Assembly: GCF_027118995.1 (NCBI RefSeq)
Contig: NZ_CP098242.1
Coordinates: forward strand, 1 to 64,000
DNA: 64,000 nt
Source: Oxalobacter vibrioformis
Lineage (GTDB): Bacteria > Pseudomonadota > Gammaproteobacteria > Burkholderiales > Burkholderiaceae_D
Direction of reading: 5' to 3'
Shown here: positions 26,787 to 35,053 of the stretch, one piece after another
Layout of the letters: each line of letters opens with the position of its first letter
How positions within the stretch are numbered: position 1 is the first letter of the stretch
Made by a program: the position numbers and the translations under genes
The notes under the pieces: model-generated
The model's database searches: none
Seen by the model: the letters and a program-made list of their open reading frames with translations, nothing else
What the model was told of the DNA's origin: nothing

Positions 26787-27337
26787 CTCTCTCTCGTCAA
26801 TGTTTTTTTTAGTTCTCTGAGTACGCCATCTATAACTGCCGGTATGCCGAGTGAATGCACATCAAAAATCCGTGCGATAGTCAACGACCACCTTTCTGCC
26901 ACCGCCAGGGCCATGTCCTGCCGTATAGCGAGTAAAGCGGGTCCCTGCCTTTCTCTCAACATACCGAGATACCTGCTCCAGCCGCCGCCTTCCAGTTCCC
27001 AGCGGCCGATCTCGTCCACAAAGAGACAATCACGGCCCATGCCATCAAAGACAGCCTGGTTACCGATCCGGAGCGCCTCTGCGCAAAAGTCATAGGCTCC
27101 ATAGTTCACCCGGTTGTCACCGGGCGTGTTGCCTGCTCTTTTGGCTGCATTTGCCAGAGGAAGCACACGGTTGTCTGCCAGGCAGACCAGCTCATATCCC
27201 AGACGTTTTCCGTCCTCGACAAGGCCACGGCTGATCACCCCGCCCAGGCTTATGGCCCGGGAGCGAAGTGATTCAGCCACTTTTTCGAGCACAAGGCTCT
27301 TTCCGGCCCCGCGGGGACCGGTTACAACAATAATCAT
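26783..27337 (-). CDS. THEP1-like nucleoside-triphosphatase (NTPase_1 family)
   Basis: A 184-residue P-loop protein: MIIVVTGPRGAGKSLVLEKV contains Walker A GPRGAGKS (7-14), and Walker B is DCLFVDEIGRWELEGGGWS (about 104). The family hydrolyses NTPs slowly and its members often sit beside metal-uptake or cofactor genes. The start at 27337 overlaps the DUF364 stop, and the stop overlaps the receptor start (both ATGA), so translation is coupled. A role in releasing or inserting the imported metal is possible but not shown. Confidence 0.8.
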   Translation of the reverse strand: MIIVVTGPRGAGKSLVLEKVAESLRSRAISLGGVISRGLVEDGKRLGYELVCLADNRVLPLANAAKRAGNTPGDNRVNYGAYDFCAEALRIGNQAVFDGMGRDCLFVDEIGRWELEGGGWSRYLGMLRERQGPALLAIRQDMALAVAERWSLTIARIFDVHSLGIPAVIDGVLRELKKTLTRER

Positions 27338-28077
27338 GGGGTCATCCTGTCCTTTATTGCTGTGCGTCCGGTTTTCTGAAGCCACAGGCGGATGTCACCA
27401 CAGCTGAAACCCTCCCTGACCGCATCAAAAACCCGGCGCTTGTCCAGTACCCTGCTGCTGCCGAGATGAAAACGTCCCAGGCAGTCTGCCAGGGGGGTGC
27501 TTGGCCCGAGGATATAAGCCGCCGCATCAGGATCGATATGGGGCAGATAATGATGGATGCTCCGGTTGGAAAAAGCCGAGCCCGTAAAAATAACGATGTC
27601 ACACAAGGGCATCCGTTTTGGGGCTTCCTCCGGCCGGAAGGTGCCGGGAAGATCACGCAGTTCGAAAATCGTCAGGTCAACACCGTGGTCTCTCGCGTAA
27701 TGCACAATGGGAGAAAACCAGCCCACCAGACCCAACCGCGCCTTTGAGGGAATCACATCGTGATAGTCCGGCGCCGGGGTGCTTCCGTTGCCAACCAGTA
27801 TCGAATTAATGGCAGCCAGTGCCAGGGAAGCATATACCGGGTCGTTTTCCAGATATCGCCGGGCAAGTACCCCGATATCCATGCCACGGATTTCATTTTC
27901 CAGGTCATGCGCCCATTGCCGGCTGTAGCCGGAGCGCGCGTAAAGCATGGAAATGCCCATACCACTCCCGCTTTCCACCGCAAGCGTTTTCTCACCGACA
28001 GCGCAATCTTTTACGACATCATCGCGGCATTGCGCCAGCGCTTCATCCACAATATTTTCGTAAATCCGGATTGCCAT
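27334..28077 (-). CDS. DUF4213/DUF364 putative heavy-metal-chelation protein
   Basis: A 247-residue cytoplasmic protein. The N-terminal DUF4213-like part includes AVGEKTLAVESGSGMGISML; the C-terminal DUF364 Rossmann-like part includes GLVGWFSPIVHYARDHGVDL (about 137), CDIVIFTGSAFSNRSIHHYL and a YILGPSTPL loop. The family is described as a putative metal chelator by structure only. It is the first gene of the nine-gene TonB/ABC operon, directly behind the regulated promoter at 28270-28299, which strongly ties it to the imported metal or chelate. Confidence 0.8.
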   Translation of the reverse strand: MAIRIYENIVDEALAQCRDDVVKDCAVGEKTLAVESGSGMGISMLYARSGYSRQWAHDLENEIRGMDIGVLARRYLENDPVYASLALAAINSILVGNGSTPAPDYHDVIPSKARLGLVGWFSPIVHYARDHGVDLTIFELRDLPGTFRPEEAPKRMPLCDIVIFTGSAFSNRSIHHYLPHIDPDAAAYILGPSTPLADCLGRFHLGSSRVLDKRRVFDAVREGFSCGDIRLWLQKTGRTAIKDRMTP

Positions 28078-28237
28078 AACCTTCGCCAGCCAAAAATGAA
28101 AACAAAACTCCCCCTACCCGCCCTGCTGCATGCCAGGAGAGCGATGTCATACCATTTTTTATGATTAATCCCGAAAATCAGGATGAGCGCGAAATGATCC
28201 TGTGGTATAAAAGCAATGTGCTTGTATCTTTACACGG

Positions 28238-28274
28238 ATAATAGCGCTATTCCAAAACGGAATAGCGCTATTAT
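28238..28274. promoter_or_regulatory. Nested-palindrome operator of the TonB/ABC operon
   Basis: Perfect 16-bp arms ATAATAGCGCTATTCC and GGAATAGCGCTATTAT flank a 5-base loop (AAAAC). Each arm itself contains the self-complementary AATAGCGCTATT. It overlaps the -10 element and start region of the operon promoter, the usual place for a repressor. Two palindromes side by side suggest two dimers. It does not resemble a Fur box. Confidence 0.75.
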
Positions 28275-28299
28275 AAAGTCAAAAATATTTATTTGACAA
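28270..28299 (-). promoter_or_regulatory. Sigma-70-type promoter of the TonB/ABC operon
   Basis: Minus-strand -35 TTGTCA (28294-28299), 18-bp spacer, and a perfect -10 TATAAT (28270-28275), about 190 bp upstream of the DUF364 start. The -10 is embedded in the operator's right arm. Confidence 0.7.
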
Positions 28300-28316
28300 G
28301 TATTTTGCTTGTCAAA
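28279..28316 (-). terminator. Probable emrB terminator
   Basis: TTTGACAAG and CTTGTCAAA (28292-28316) form a 9-bp stem 24 bp after the emrB stop, followed on the minus strand by TAAATATTTTT. It overlaps the -35 element of the next operon; the inverted repeat could alternatively bind a regulator. Confidence 0.5.
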
Positions 28317-28339
28317 GGAAATTTCAGGTGAAAGTGTTA

Positions 28340-29863
28340 TCAGTGACCGGGACTCGTATCGATGCCTGATCTGGGCCGAGGCACGATACACACAGCAAAA
28401 GCTGCAATGAGCATCAGTACGCTGATCGTCATCATAATCTCGTTGGTTGCGAGCATGATACTCTGCGTGGTGACCATGTTATTCAACATTTCCCGCCCCA
28501 TTTCATGTGACATGCCCGATTCGGTGAGCTGGCGAAAATATTCCCCGGCAGGGTCCAGCAGCCCGGACAGTTCGGCATGCAGGTAATTGCCCTTGTCTTC
28601 CCATTTCGTTGTGACAATGGATGTAGCGATAGCGCCTGCCAGGGTCCGCACAAAGCTCATAAGACCTGCAGCTGACGCCGTCTCATTTTCATCCACGCTT
28701 GCCAGGGCCAGCCCGGTCAGCGGGACAAAGAAGAAAGGCATTCCCAGCCCCAGCATCATGATCGGGACAACAATCCACCAGTAGCTGACATCCGTATTGT
28801 AAAAGGAGCGTGAAAACGCAATGATAGCCATCCAGGCCACGCCAAGAAACACCAGCTTGCGAGGATCAACGCGATGGGAAAGCACCCCCACCACGGGGGC
28901 AATCAGGAAAGACGCCACCCCGCCCCATGCCGTGGTTTTCCCGGACCAGGTGGGTGTATACCCCATAAAGTTCTGCAACCACAGCGGTGTCAACACGTTC
29001 TGTCCGAAATGGCAACCAAAGGCCAGCGCGATCGTGAAAAGGCAGGCCGTATACCCGCGATGCCTAAATACCCGGAGATTAACGATGGGATGTTCTTCTG
29101 TCAGCTCCCAAATCAGGAAGGCAAAAAAACCGATAACGGCAACAATCGCCAGTGTCACGATGTAGTTGGAAGAAAACCAGTCCAGATCCTTGCCTTCATC
29201 AAGCATCAGTTGCAATGCGCCAACCCAGACAATGAGGAGAACCAGGCCGACAATATCAATGGGAGCCCGTTCGGTTTTCTGGGGGAGACGCCCCAGCACC
29301 CGCCAGACAATCCCGCTGCAGACAACAGCAAGCGGCACATTGATCAAAAAGATCCAGTGCCAGGAATAGTTGTCACAGAGCCATCCGCCCACGAGCGGGC
29401 CCAAGACAGGGGCAATCACCGTGGTCATTGCCCATAACGTGGTGGCGGTCATCGCTTTTTCCCGGGGGAAAATACGTAAAAGCAGTGTCTGGGTCAGCGG
29501 CATCATGGGGCCGCCAGCCAGCCCCTGCAGCACGCGGGCACCCACCAGCATACCCAGCGAATTGGCCAGACCGCACATGGCGGAAAAAAGACCAAAAAGA
29601 AACATGGCGATGGTAAACGAGCGGACAGAGCCAAAACGTGATGCCAGCCAGCCGGTAAGGGGAACAATAATCGCCTCTGCCACCGCATAAGAGGTAATAA
29701 CCCACGTCCCCTGGCTGGTACTGGCGCCCAGGCCACCGGCAATACTGGTGACCGAGACATTGGCAATCGTCATATCCAAAACAGCAATGAAGTTGGCCAT
29801 GGAAAGCAGGATGGCCATCATCCACAGCTTTTTTCCTTCAAATGGCTTGTCCAGGATTGGCAT
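28340..29863 (-). CDS. emrB: Multidrug efflux MFS permease EmrB (DHA2 family)
   Basis: A 507-residue inner-membrane drug/proton antiporter with 14 predicted helices. Marks: NFIAVLDMTIANVSVTSIAG (about 24, with the conserved D-T motif), LASRFGSVRSF (motif A), ARVLQGLAGGPMMPLTQTLL (about 109) and APVLGPLVGGWLCDNYSWHW (about 150). It works with EmrA and the NodT-type porin encoded upstream to expel toxic organic compounds across both membranes. It follows emrA by 28 bp. Confidence 0.92.
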   Translation of the reverse strand: MPILDKPFEGKKLWMMAILLSMANFIAVLDMTIANVSVTSIAGGLGASTSQGTWVITSYAVAEAIIVPLTGWLASRFGSVRSFTIAMFLFGLFSAMCGLANSLGMLVGARVLQGLAGGPMMPLTQTLLLRIFPREKAMTATTLWAMTTVIAPVLGPLVGGWLCDNYSWHWIFLINVPLAVVCSGIVWRVLGRLPQKTERAPIDIVGLVLLIVWVGALQLMLDEGKDLDWFSSNYIVTLAIVAVIGFFAFLIWELTEEHPIVNLRVFRHRGYTACLFTIALAFGCHFGQNVLTPLWLQNFMGYTPTWSGKTTAWGGVASFLIAPVVGVLSHRVDPRKLVFLGVAWMAIIAFSRSFYNTDVSYWWIVVPIMMLGLGMPFFFVPLTGLALASVDENETASAAGLMSFVRTLAGAIATSIVTTKWEDKGNYLHAELSGLLDPAGEYFRQLTESGMSHEMGREMLNNMVTTQSIMLATNEIMMTISVLMLIAAFAVCIVPRPRSGIDTSPGH

Positions 29864-29891
29864 GGTCGAATTGTCCTGTCAGTGCCGGCCG

Positions 29892-30848
29892 TTACGGTGC
29901 ATCGCGCGTATCCACCGTCACCGTCATGGAAAGCCCTACCGACAACGGGTTGGCTTTCAGCTCTTCAGGGTCAAGACGGATACGGACAGGAAGGCGCTGG
30001 ACCACCTTGATCCAGTTACCGGTCGCATTCTGTGCCGGGATGATGGCAAAAGCTGAGCCTGTGCCACCGGAAAAACCTTCCACGATGCCGGTATAGATAA
30101 CAGACGAACCATAAAGATCGGCATACAGTTTGGCCTTTTGTCCGGCACGCACGCGTTCCAGTTGCCCTTCCTTGAAATTGGCATTCACATGCATTTCCTG
30201 CACGGGCACAACCGACAGCAGCACATCCCCGGCGGCAACACGCTGTCCCACCTGGACACTCCGTTTTGCCACCACGCCATCCACCGGCGCACGCACCGTG
30301 GTCCGCCCAAAATCCACCTCGGCCTGATCCACCCGCGCCTTTGCCTGTTCGATTGCAGCTTTGGCGGCCTGGATGGATGCCTTGCCTGAAGAGAAGGCAT
30401 TCTGCGCCCTGGTCAGTTCATCACCGGAAACCGAGCCATCTCTCACCAGTGCCTGCCTGCGTTTGAGGTCAATCTTTGCCCTGGCATAATCCGATTCGGC
30501 AATCGCAAGCTCGGCAACGGCGTGTTCGGCATCCGCTTTTGCCTGGGCTAACGCCAGCCGGGCATCCACCTCATCAATCACCACCAGGATTTCACCTTCC
30601 TTCACGCGCTGGGTGTCCACCACCCTCACCTCCTGCACCGTGCCGCCCGTAGAAGGTGTCACCTGGGCGACTTCGACAGCGGTATAGGCATTGTCTGTCT
30701 CGATGAAGTATGATCCCCAGAAAAACCAGTAAATCCCCCAGGCCACCGCACAGACAAGCACGACACAGCCCAGCAGGATGAAGCCTTTTTTCCGGCGGAC
30801 AGCGGCCGGTTTTTCAAATTTTTCAGAAGACTCGGATGATTGCGTCAT
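29892..30848 (-). CDS. emrA: EmrA/HlyD-family membrane fusion protein
   Basis: A 318-residue periplasmic adaptor. A single N-terminal helix (GFILLGCVVLVCAVAWGIYW) is followed by the lipoyl half FIETDNAYTAVEVAQVTPST, a long coiled-coil hairpin rich in Ala/Glu/Lys (about 95-185), and the second half TTVRAPVDGVVAKRSVQVGQ. The barrel part has NANFKEGQLERVRAGQKAKL, typical of EmrA. Start at 30848 (MTQSSESSEKF) is preferred; an upstream extension would overlap the porin gene. Confidence 0.92.
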   Translation of the reverse strand: MTQSSESSEKFEKPAAVRRKKGFILLGCVVLVCAVAWGIYWFFWGSYFIETDNAYTAVEVAQVTPSTGGTVQEVRVVDTQRVKEGEILVVIDEVDARLALAQAKADAEHAVAELAIAESDYARAKIDLKRRQALVRDGSVSGDELTRAQNAFSSGKASIQAAKAAIEQAKARVDQAEVDFGRTTVRAPVDGVVAKRSVQVGQRVAAGDVLLSVVPVQEMHVNANFKEGQLERVRAGQKAKLYADLYGSSVIYTGIVEGFSGGTGSAFAIIPAQNATGNWIKVVQRLPVRIRLDPEELKANPLSVGLSMTVTVDTRDAP

Positions 30849-30864
30849 AAACGTCTCTTTTCTT

Positions 30865-32325
30865 TTATTCCCTGTTTTCAGATGGCGCCGTGTATCCGCC
30901 ACCCAGTGCTTTTATCAGTGCGACATCCAGTGTGAAGGAGCGGGACTGGAGATCGCTTTGCTGGCGCAGATTGGCCAGGAGGGTTTCTTCTGCTGCCAGC
31001 ACTTCAATATAATTGGACAGCCCGCCGTGGTAGCGGTTGTTGACAATACGGTGCGCTTCACGGGCGGCAACCACCGCCTCATTGATCTTGAGGAGTTGCC
31101 GGCCGAGCGCTTTCTGGCTGACAGCCGCATCAGCCACCTGCTGCAACGCCTGGGTCAGCGTCAGGTTGTAATTGCCAATCGCTTCTTCCAGGTCGGCCTG
31201 CGCGACAAAAAGCTGTGCCCTCAACCGCCCGCCATTGAAAATCGGCAGCGAAATCGCCGGGCCGATGCCGCCAAAATCTGCTCCCGAACTCCCGAGATGA
31301 TTGATGCCGAGTGCCTGAAAACCGATAAAGGCCGAAAGATTCACATTGGGATAAAACTCGGCTTTTCTCTGGTCAATCGTGCTGACAGCCGACTCCACCC
31401 TTTTGCGGGCAGCCACAATGTCCGGGCGTCTGCCGAGAAGCGCCAGCTGCATTTGTTCAGGCAGGCCAAACCCCTTCACATCCAGCACAGGACGCGAAAT
31501 GGCAAGCCCCCTGTCCGGCCCGGCACCCATCAGGGCGGCAATCCGGTTTTTCTGCAGGGCGATCAGCTCTTCCAGCTCCAGCAGTTCTTCCTCTGCCGCC
31601 GCCAGCCGGGCTTCTTCCTGCCGGACACTGGCAAGCGTTTCCATCCCTTCCCTGAAACGGTTCTGGAAAAGCTTCAGGTTCTGGCTGCGCACCCGGATAG
31701 CCGCAGTTGCCGTGTCGTGGGCCGAATACAGCCGGGCCAGTTCACCATAAGCCGATGCAATGGAAGTCGTCAGTACCAGCTCGGCCTCCGACCTGTCGGC
31801 ATCCGCCGCATCTGCCGCTGAGGTGGCGGCAGCCAGCGCTGCGCGGTTTTTCCCCCAGAAATCAATTTCCCAGCTGAAATCCAGGCTCACCTGTCCATAA
31901 TCACGCCAGCCATGCTTGGCATCACTGCCCATGGTGTACCGGTAGCTCTGTTTTTCCAGCGAAACCGACGCATTCGCATCCACATCCGGATACAGTGCGG
32001 AGCCCGCCAGTTGGGCCATGGAGATGGCCCGTCTGAGCCTCGCCGCGGCAATGGTCATGTTGGGAGAGTTGGTCAGCCCCTCCTCGATCAGCTGATCAAG
32101 CTGGGCGTCACCATAGGCCACCCACCATTTATCTTCAGGCCAGTCGGGGTTATCCCCTTTCAGACTTTCTTCACTCTCGTACTGTTCAATCGGCCTGATT
32201 TCAGCCTGGCTTTCCAGATCAGGCATCCAGGCACATCCGCCTAACAGACTGATGCAAAGGACAATCAGGCCATGGCGAATCAGGCCTTGATGGCTGGAAA
32301 TAGCAGAAAAGGGATTTCTTTTCAT
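30865..32325 (-). CDS. NodT/OprM-type outer-membrane efflux lipoprotein
   Basis: A 486-residue outer-membrane channel. The signal ends in lipobox LLGGC (Cys about 31). Two repeats of the outer-membrane efflux domain follow: SPNMTIAAARLRRAISMAQL (about 87) with SLDFSWEIDFWGKNRAALAA, then LLGRRPDIVAARKRVESAVS (about 297) with FIGFQALG and the closing YHGGLSNYIEVLAAEETLLA. It forms the exit duct for EmrAB; all three genes run in one operon with this one first. Confidence 0.92.
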   Translation of the reverse strand: MKRNPFSAISSHQGLIRHGLIVLCISLLGGCAWMPDLESQAEIRPIEQYESEESLKGDNPDWPEDKWWVAYGDAQLDQLIEEGLTNSPNMTIAAARLRRAISMAQLAGSALYPDVDANASVSLEKQSYRYTMGSDAKHGWRDYGQVSLDFSWEIDFWGKNRAALAAATSAADAADADRSEAELVLTTSIASAYGELARLYSAHDTATAAIRVRSQNLKLFQNRFREGMETLASVRQEEARLAAAEEELLELEELIALQKNRIAALMGAGPDRGLAISRPVLDVKGFGLPEQMQLALLGRRPDIVAARKRVESAVSTIDQRKAEFYPNVNLSAFIGFQALGINHLGSSGADFGGIGPAISLPIFNGGRLRAQLFVAQADLEEAIGNYNLTLTQALQQVADAAVSQKALGRQLLKINEAVVAAREAHRIVNNRYHGGLSNYIEVLAAEETLLANLRQQSDLQSRSFTLDVALIKALGGGYTAPSENRE

Positions 32326-32346
32326 CGGATTTTTCTATAAAATTGA

Positions 32347-32361
32347 ACCGTACAGTACGGT
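32347..32361. promoter_or_regulatory. TetR operator between the efflux operon and its regulator
   Basis: ACCGTAC-A-GTACGGT is a perfect palindrome midway between the divergent starts at 32325 and 32419, positioned to control both. Confidence 0.7.
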
Positions 32362-32418
32362 ACAATAATACGCAAATTAAAGATACAGTCAAGCCGAATT
32401 CACTATTTTTTTACAGAC

Positions 32419-33093
32419 ATGACCAGCAAAACGCGAAGCAAAAAAAGACAGGCCATACTGGATGCCGCCGTGCAGGTATTCCGGGAAATGGGCTTCCACA
32501 ATGCGTCGATGAACATCATCGCAGCGCGGGTAGGCGGCTCCAAAACCACACTGTACAACCACTTTCCTTCCAAGGAAGCGATATTTCTCGAGATTGTCCG
32601 GGACATTACCCAGGTTCAGAACCCGGACGTCGCCCCGATGATTGATCTGAGGATAACGATACTTACCGATGCCACCCGCAACCGGATTGAGACAGCGCTT
32701 TCTGCACTGCAGGGGCCGGTAGTCAATGTGCCGGAAACGCTGCGCTGCTTTGGAGAAAACTTCATCAGCTTCATTTACATGCCGGAAGTCCTGGCCATTC
32801 GCCGCCTGCTGTTTGCCGAATCCCGGCAATCAGAAATCGGCCGGCTTTATTATGAAAACGGTCCCAAAAGAGCCCGGCAGCGGGTTGCCGACTATCTGGA
32901 AAAGGCAATGGCGGCAGGTTATCTGAAAAAGACAGATGCGTGGGTTGCCGCCGCCCATATACGCAGCCTGCTTGATGCCGAGTGCTATGAATACTATATG
33001 CTGGATGTGGGAGAGTCATTGCCTGCATCCCGTATCAAAAAGATGGTGGCCTCAGCAGTGGATGTCTTCATGGCAGCCTACGGCGCTACTTGA
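32419..33093 (+). CDS. TetR-family repressor of the EmrAB-NodT pump
   Basis: A 224-residue repressor. The DNA-binding domain is at the N-terminus: KRQAILDAAVQVFREMGFHN, then IAARVGGSKTTLYNHFPSKE (about 36-55). The C-terminal domain belongs to the AefR-like group (FISFIYMPEVLAIRRLLFAE, about 115). Divergent from the pump operon with a palindrome between them, so it probably represses the pump until a toxic ligand binds. Its stop overlaps the convergent DUF218 gene by 8 bp. Confidence 0.88.
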   Translation: MTSKTRSKKRQAILDAAVQVFREMGFHNASMNIIAARVGGSKTTLYNHFPSKEAIFLEIVRDITQVQNPDVAPMIDLRITILTDATRNRIETALSALQGPVVNVPETLRCFGENFISFIYMPEVLAIRRLLFAESRQSEIGRLYYENGPKRARQRVADYLEKAMAAGYLKKTDAWVAAAHIRSLLDAECYEYYMLDVGESLPASRIKKMVASAVDVFMAAYGAT

Positions 33094-33664
33094 GCCTTAA
33101 ACGGTATGCCAGCCAGCCGGGAATCTCGCGCAGCAGTGAATAGATTTCCCGCCACTCGCGGTAATCAGCGTGAGCCGTACCAACTTCAGGCACCCCTTCC
33201 ATTTCAAAGGCCAGTTCACACCGCGGCAAATGGAAATACTGGCTGACCGCAATCGCACTTTTTAATCCGTTCTGCTTCAGAAAAGCGGCCGTAAACACGG
33301 CTGTCTGACGGGTATCCACCCCATTCGGGTCTTCCACGATATCCCCTGCGGGAATCCCCTGCCCGACAAGATATTGCTTCATGGCAGGCGCTTCTTCCCG
33401 TTTGTTTTTCCCTCTTCCACCACTGACAATAATAAGAGGGATAAATCCTTTCCTGTACAGTTCGGCTGCCTTGTCCAGACGGGATGCCAGGCGGGGAGAT
33501 GGCGTTCCATCGGCATAAACATGGTTGCCCAGCACAACCCCGACATCGGCCATAAAAACCCTGTCACTGAAACCTTTCCAGGCAATAAGGCCTCCAACAG
33601 ACAGGCAAAGCACAAGGGGCATGGCCAAAACAAGGAAAAGAATGCGGATCCGTTTATTTAGCAT
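33086..33664 (-). CDS. DUF218/SanA-YdcF-like envelope protein
   Basis: A 192-residue protein with an N-terminal membrane anchor (ILFLVLAMPLVLCLSVGGLI) and a DUF218 domain: ADVGVVLGNHVYADGTPSPR (about 39), SGGRGKNKREEAPAMKQYLV and EDPNGVDTRQTAVFTAAF with the conserved acidic/Arg loop. SanA-type members affect envelope permeability and vancomycin sensitivity. Size and arrangement fit SanA more than the larger YdcF. Overlaps the tetR end convergently by 8 bp. Confidence 0.8.
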   Translation of the reverse strand: MLNKRIRILFLVLAMPLVLCLSVGGLIAWKGFSDRVFMADVGVVLGNHVYADGTPSPRLASRLDKAAELYRKGFIPLIIVSGGRGKNKREEAPAMKQYLVGQGIPAGDIVEDPNGVDTRQTAVFTAAFLKQNGLKSAIAVSQYFHLPRCELAFEMEGVPEVGTAHADYREWREIYSLLREIPGWLAYRLRLK

Positions 33665-33825
33665 CAGTTATTGAACCATTGATATAAACAATCACGAAGA
33701 GAAAAAGACCGGCGTAGAATGATTTGCATGGAGAGAACATTATCCGGATGGTTTCACCCTGCAGCAAGTTATTTCAGCGCATTGGCGAAACCAGCGTTTC
33801 AAGCATCAGAAGTAAAGGAATAATC

Positions 33826-33960
33826 ATGCGCAACTATTTTGTACCACTGCTAATTCTTCTTGTCGGCGTCACGTTCGCCACAGTGAATACATTTGCTTCA
33901 GCCGAAGTACTTGCTTCGCTGAATGGCACCAGCCGTATCCTCATTCAGACGGTACGCTAG
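33826..33960 (+). CDS. Small exported or membrane peptide (44 aa)
   Basis: Not recognised. ATG at 33826 follows AAAGGAATAATC. MRNYFVPLLILLVGVTFATV then NTFASAEVLASL looks like a signal peptide or a single membrane helix, leaving a mature part of only about 18 residues (ending SRILIQTVR). A strong terminator follows directly, supporting a single-gene transcript. An upstream Met in frame would hide the signal and lacks a ribosome site. Confidence 0.55.
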   Translation: MRNYFVPLLILLVGVTFATVNTFASAEVLASLNGTSRILIQTVR

Positions 33961-33965
33961 GGAAC

Positions 33966-34003
33966 ACAACACATGCCGGGAATACGCTCCCGGCATGTTG
34001 TTT
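33966..34003 (+). terminator. Intrinsic terminator of the 44-residue gene
   Basis: CATGCCGGGA-ATACGC-TCCCGGCATG then TTGTTT, six bases after the stop codon. Confidence 0.8.
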
Positions 34004-34080
34004 CAGCAGCCGCTTTTCACTTCCCCGCCAGGCCGCTTCCTGTGTATCGCGCTTTCTCTGCTGATCCGTCTTTCTTTGTA

Positions 34081-34098
34081 TACTATGCGCTCATAGTA
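34081..34098. promoter_or_regulatory. Inverted repeat in a gene-free stretch
   Basis: TACTATG-CGCT-CATAGTA, perfect 7-bp arms, in the roughly 260-bp gap before the ankyrin gene. It could be an operator; no promoter or regulator can be paired with it. Nothing else is evident from 34004 to 34260. Confidence 0.35.
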
Positions 34099-34260
34099 AG
34101 TCGGTCTCTTCGGATGCAAAAAAACGGATCAGCACCCTTTTCCGCATGATAAAAACAAGTGCCCCGCTTAAAAAACCTGTCAGCCCATGTCAGGAAAATC
34201 AGGGATATTCTGTTATGCTAAGCGTCTGGAAAACAGGATCCTCCGGGAGGACAAGCCGCC

Positions 34261-35010
34261 ATGAAACCCTTTCCACGCATGCGTTTCATCATCGCCCTGG
34301 GCGGGATGCTTTTTGCCCTGACAGGCAGCCTGGCTTTTGCCCAGGTCAGCAGTGTGACGGTCGAAGATATTGCCCGGCTGGTTCACGAAAGAAAGATGCA
34401 GGAACTGGCCAAGATACCGCTGAAGGGGTTTTACCTGATCTGTGCCTATGGCACCCGTGCCGATGTTCAGAAAGCCCTCAAGGCAGGAGCAGACCCGAAC
34501 GCCGGAGACCCGGAGCATGGCGGCACCCCTCCTTTGACAATGGCGGCAGGAAACAATCCTGACCCGGCTGTGGTTACCCTGCTGCTCAAGGCAGGCGCAG
34601 ACATCAGGCACAGGGGGGAAAACTACAATCGTACCGCCCTTCACCAGGTAATCCTCTTCAATAAAAATGCCCTGCCTGTGGTCAAGGCGCTTCTCAAGGG
34701 AAAGCCTGATTTGTATGTGATTGATATCCAGTACAATACCGCCCTGGATTATGCGATTGCCGGAAAAACAGGCAAAAACAAAGTCTTTGACGGCAAACCC
34801 CGGGAAGACATCATGCTGCCCCTGCTGGATGCGGCCGCCTCCCTGCCTTTCACGCTTGCCGACATGGATCAGAAAACCTTCTACACCCGCAAGCTGCGCC
34901 TGTATGCTACAGCATACCGTTCAGGAGAAAATGGCGGAAAAATGAATCCGAAAGTGCTTGCAGGTTTTAAGAAGGCTGGAGCCGATATGGATGCGGTCAA
35001 ACCGCACTAG
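34261..35010 (+). CDS. Exported ankyrin-repeat protein
   Basis: A 249-residue periplasmic protein: signal peptide MRFIIALGGMLFALTGSLAFAQ type start, then about three ankyrin-like repeats (ADVQKALKAGADPNAGDPEH, PAVVTLLLKAGADIRHRGEN and LPVVKALLKGKPDLYVIDIQ, about 75-165). The C-terminal 75 residues are unassigned. Ankyrin repeats bind proteins; exported bacterial forms are often linked to stress or toxin inhibition, but no partner is evident here. A broken hypothetical gene follows after 43 bp on the same strand. Confidence 0.75.
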   Translation: MKPFPRMRFIIALGGMLFALTGSLAFAQVSSVTVEDIARLVHERKMQELAKIPLKGFYLICAYGTRADVQKALKAGADPNAGDPEHGGTPPLTMAAGNNPDPAVVTLLLKAGADIRHRGENYNRTALHQVILFNKNALPVVKALLKGKPDLYVIDIQYNTALDYAIAGKTGKNKVFDGKPREDIMLPLLDAAASLPFTLADMDQKTFYTRKLRLYATAYRSGENGGKMNPKVLAGFKKAGADMDAVKPH

Positions 35011-35053
35011 TCACTATTATCACAAGCGATATTTAACTCCTGAAAGGAAATCT

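Noticed and set aside
28292..28316. Second operator at TTTGACAAG...CTTGTCAAA
   Set aside because: It is better explained as the emrB terminator stem because it lies 24 bp after the stop with a T-rich run after it; kept as an alternative only.
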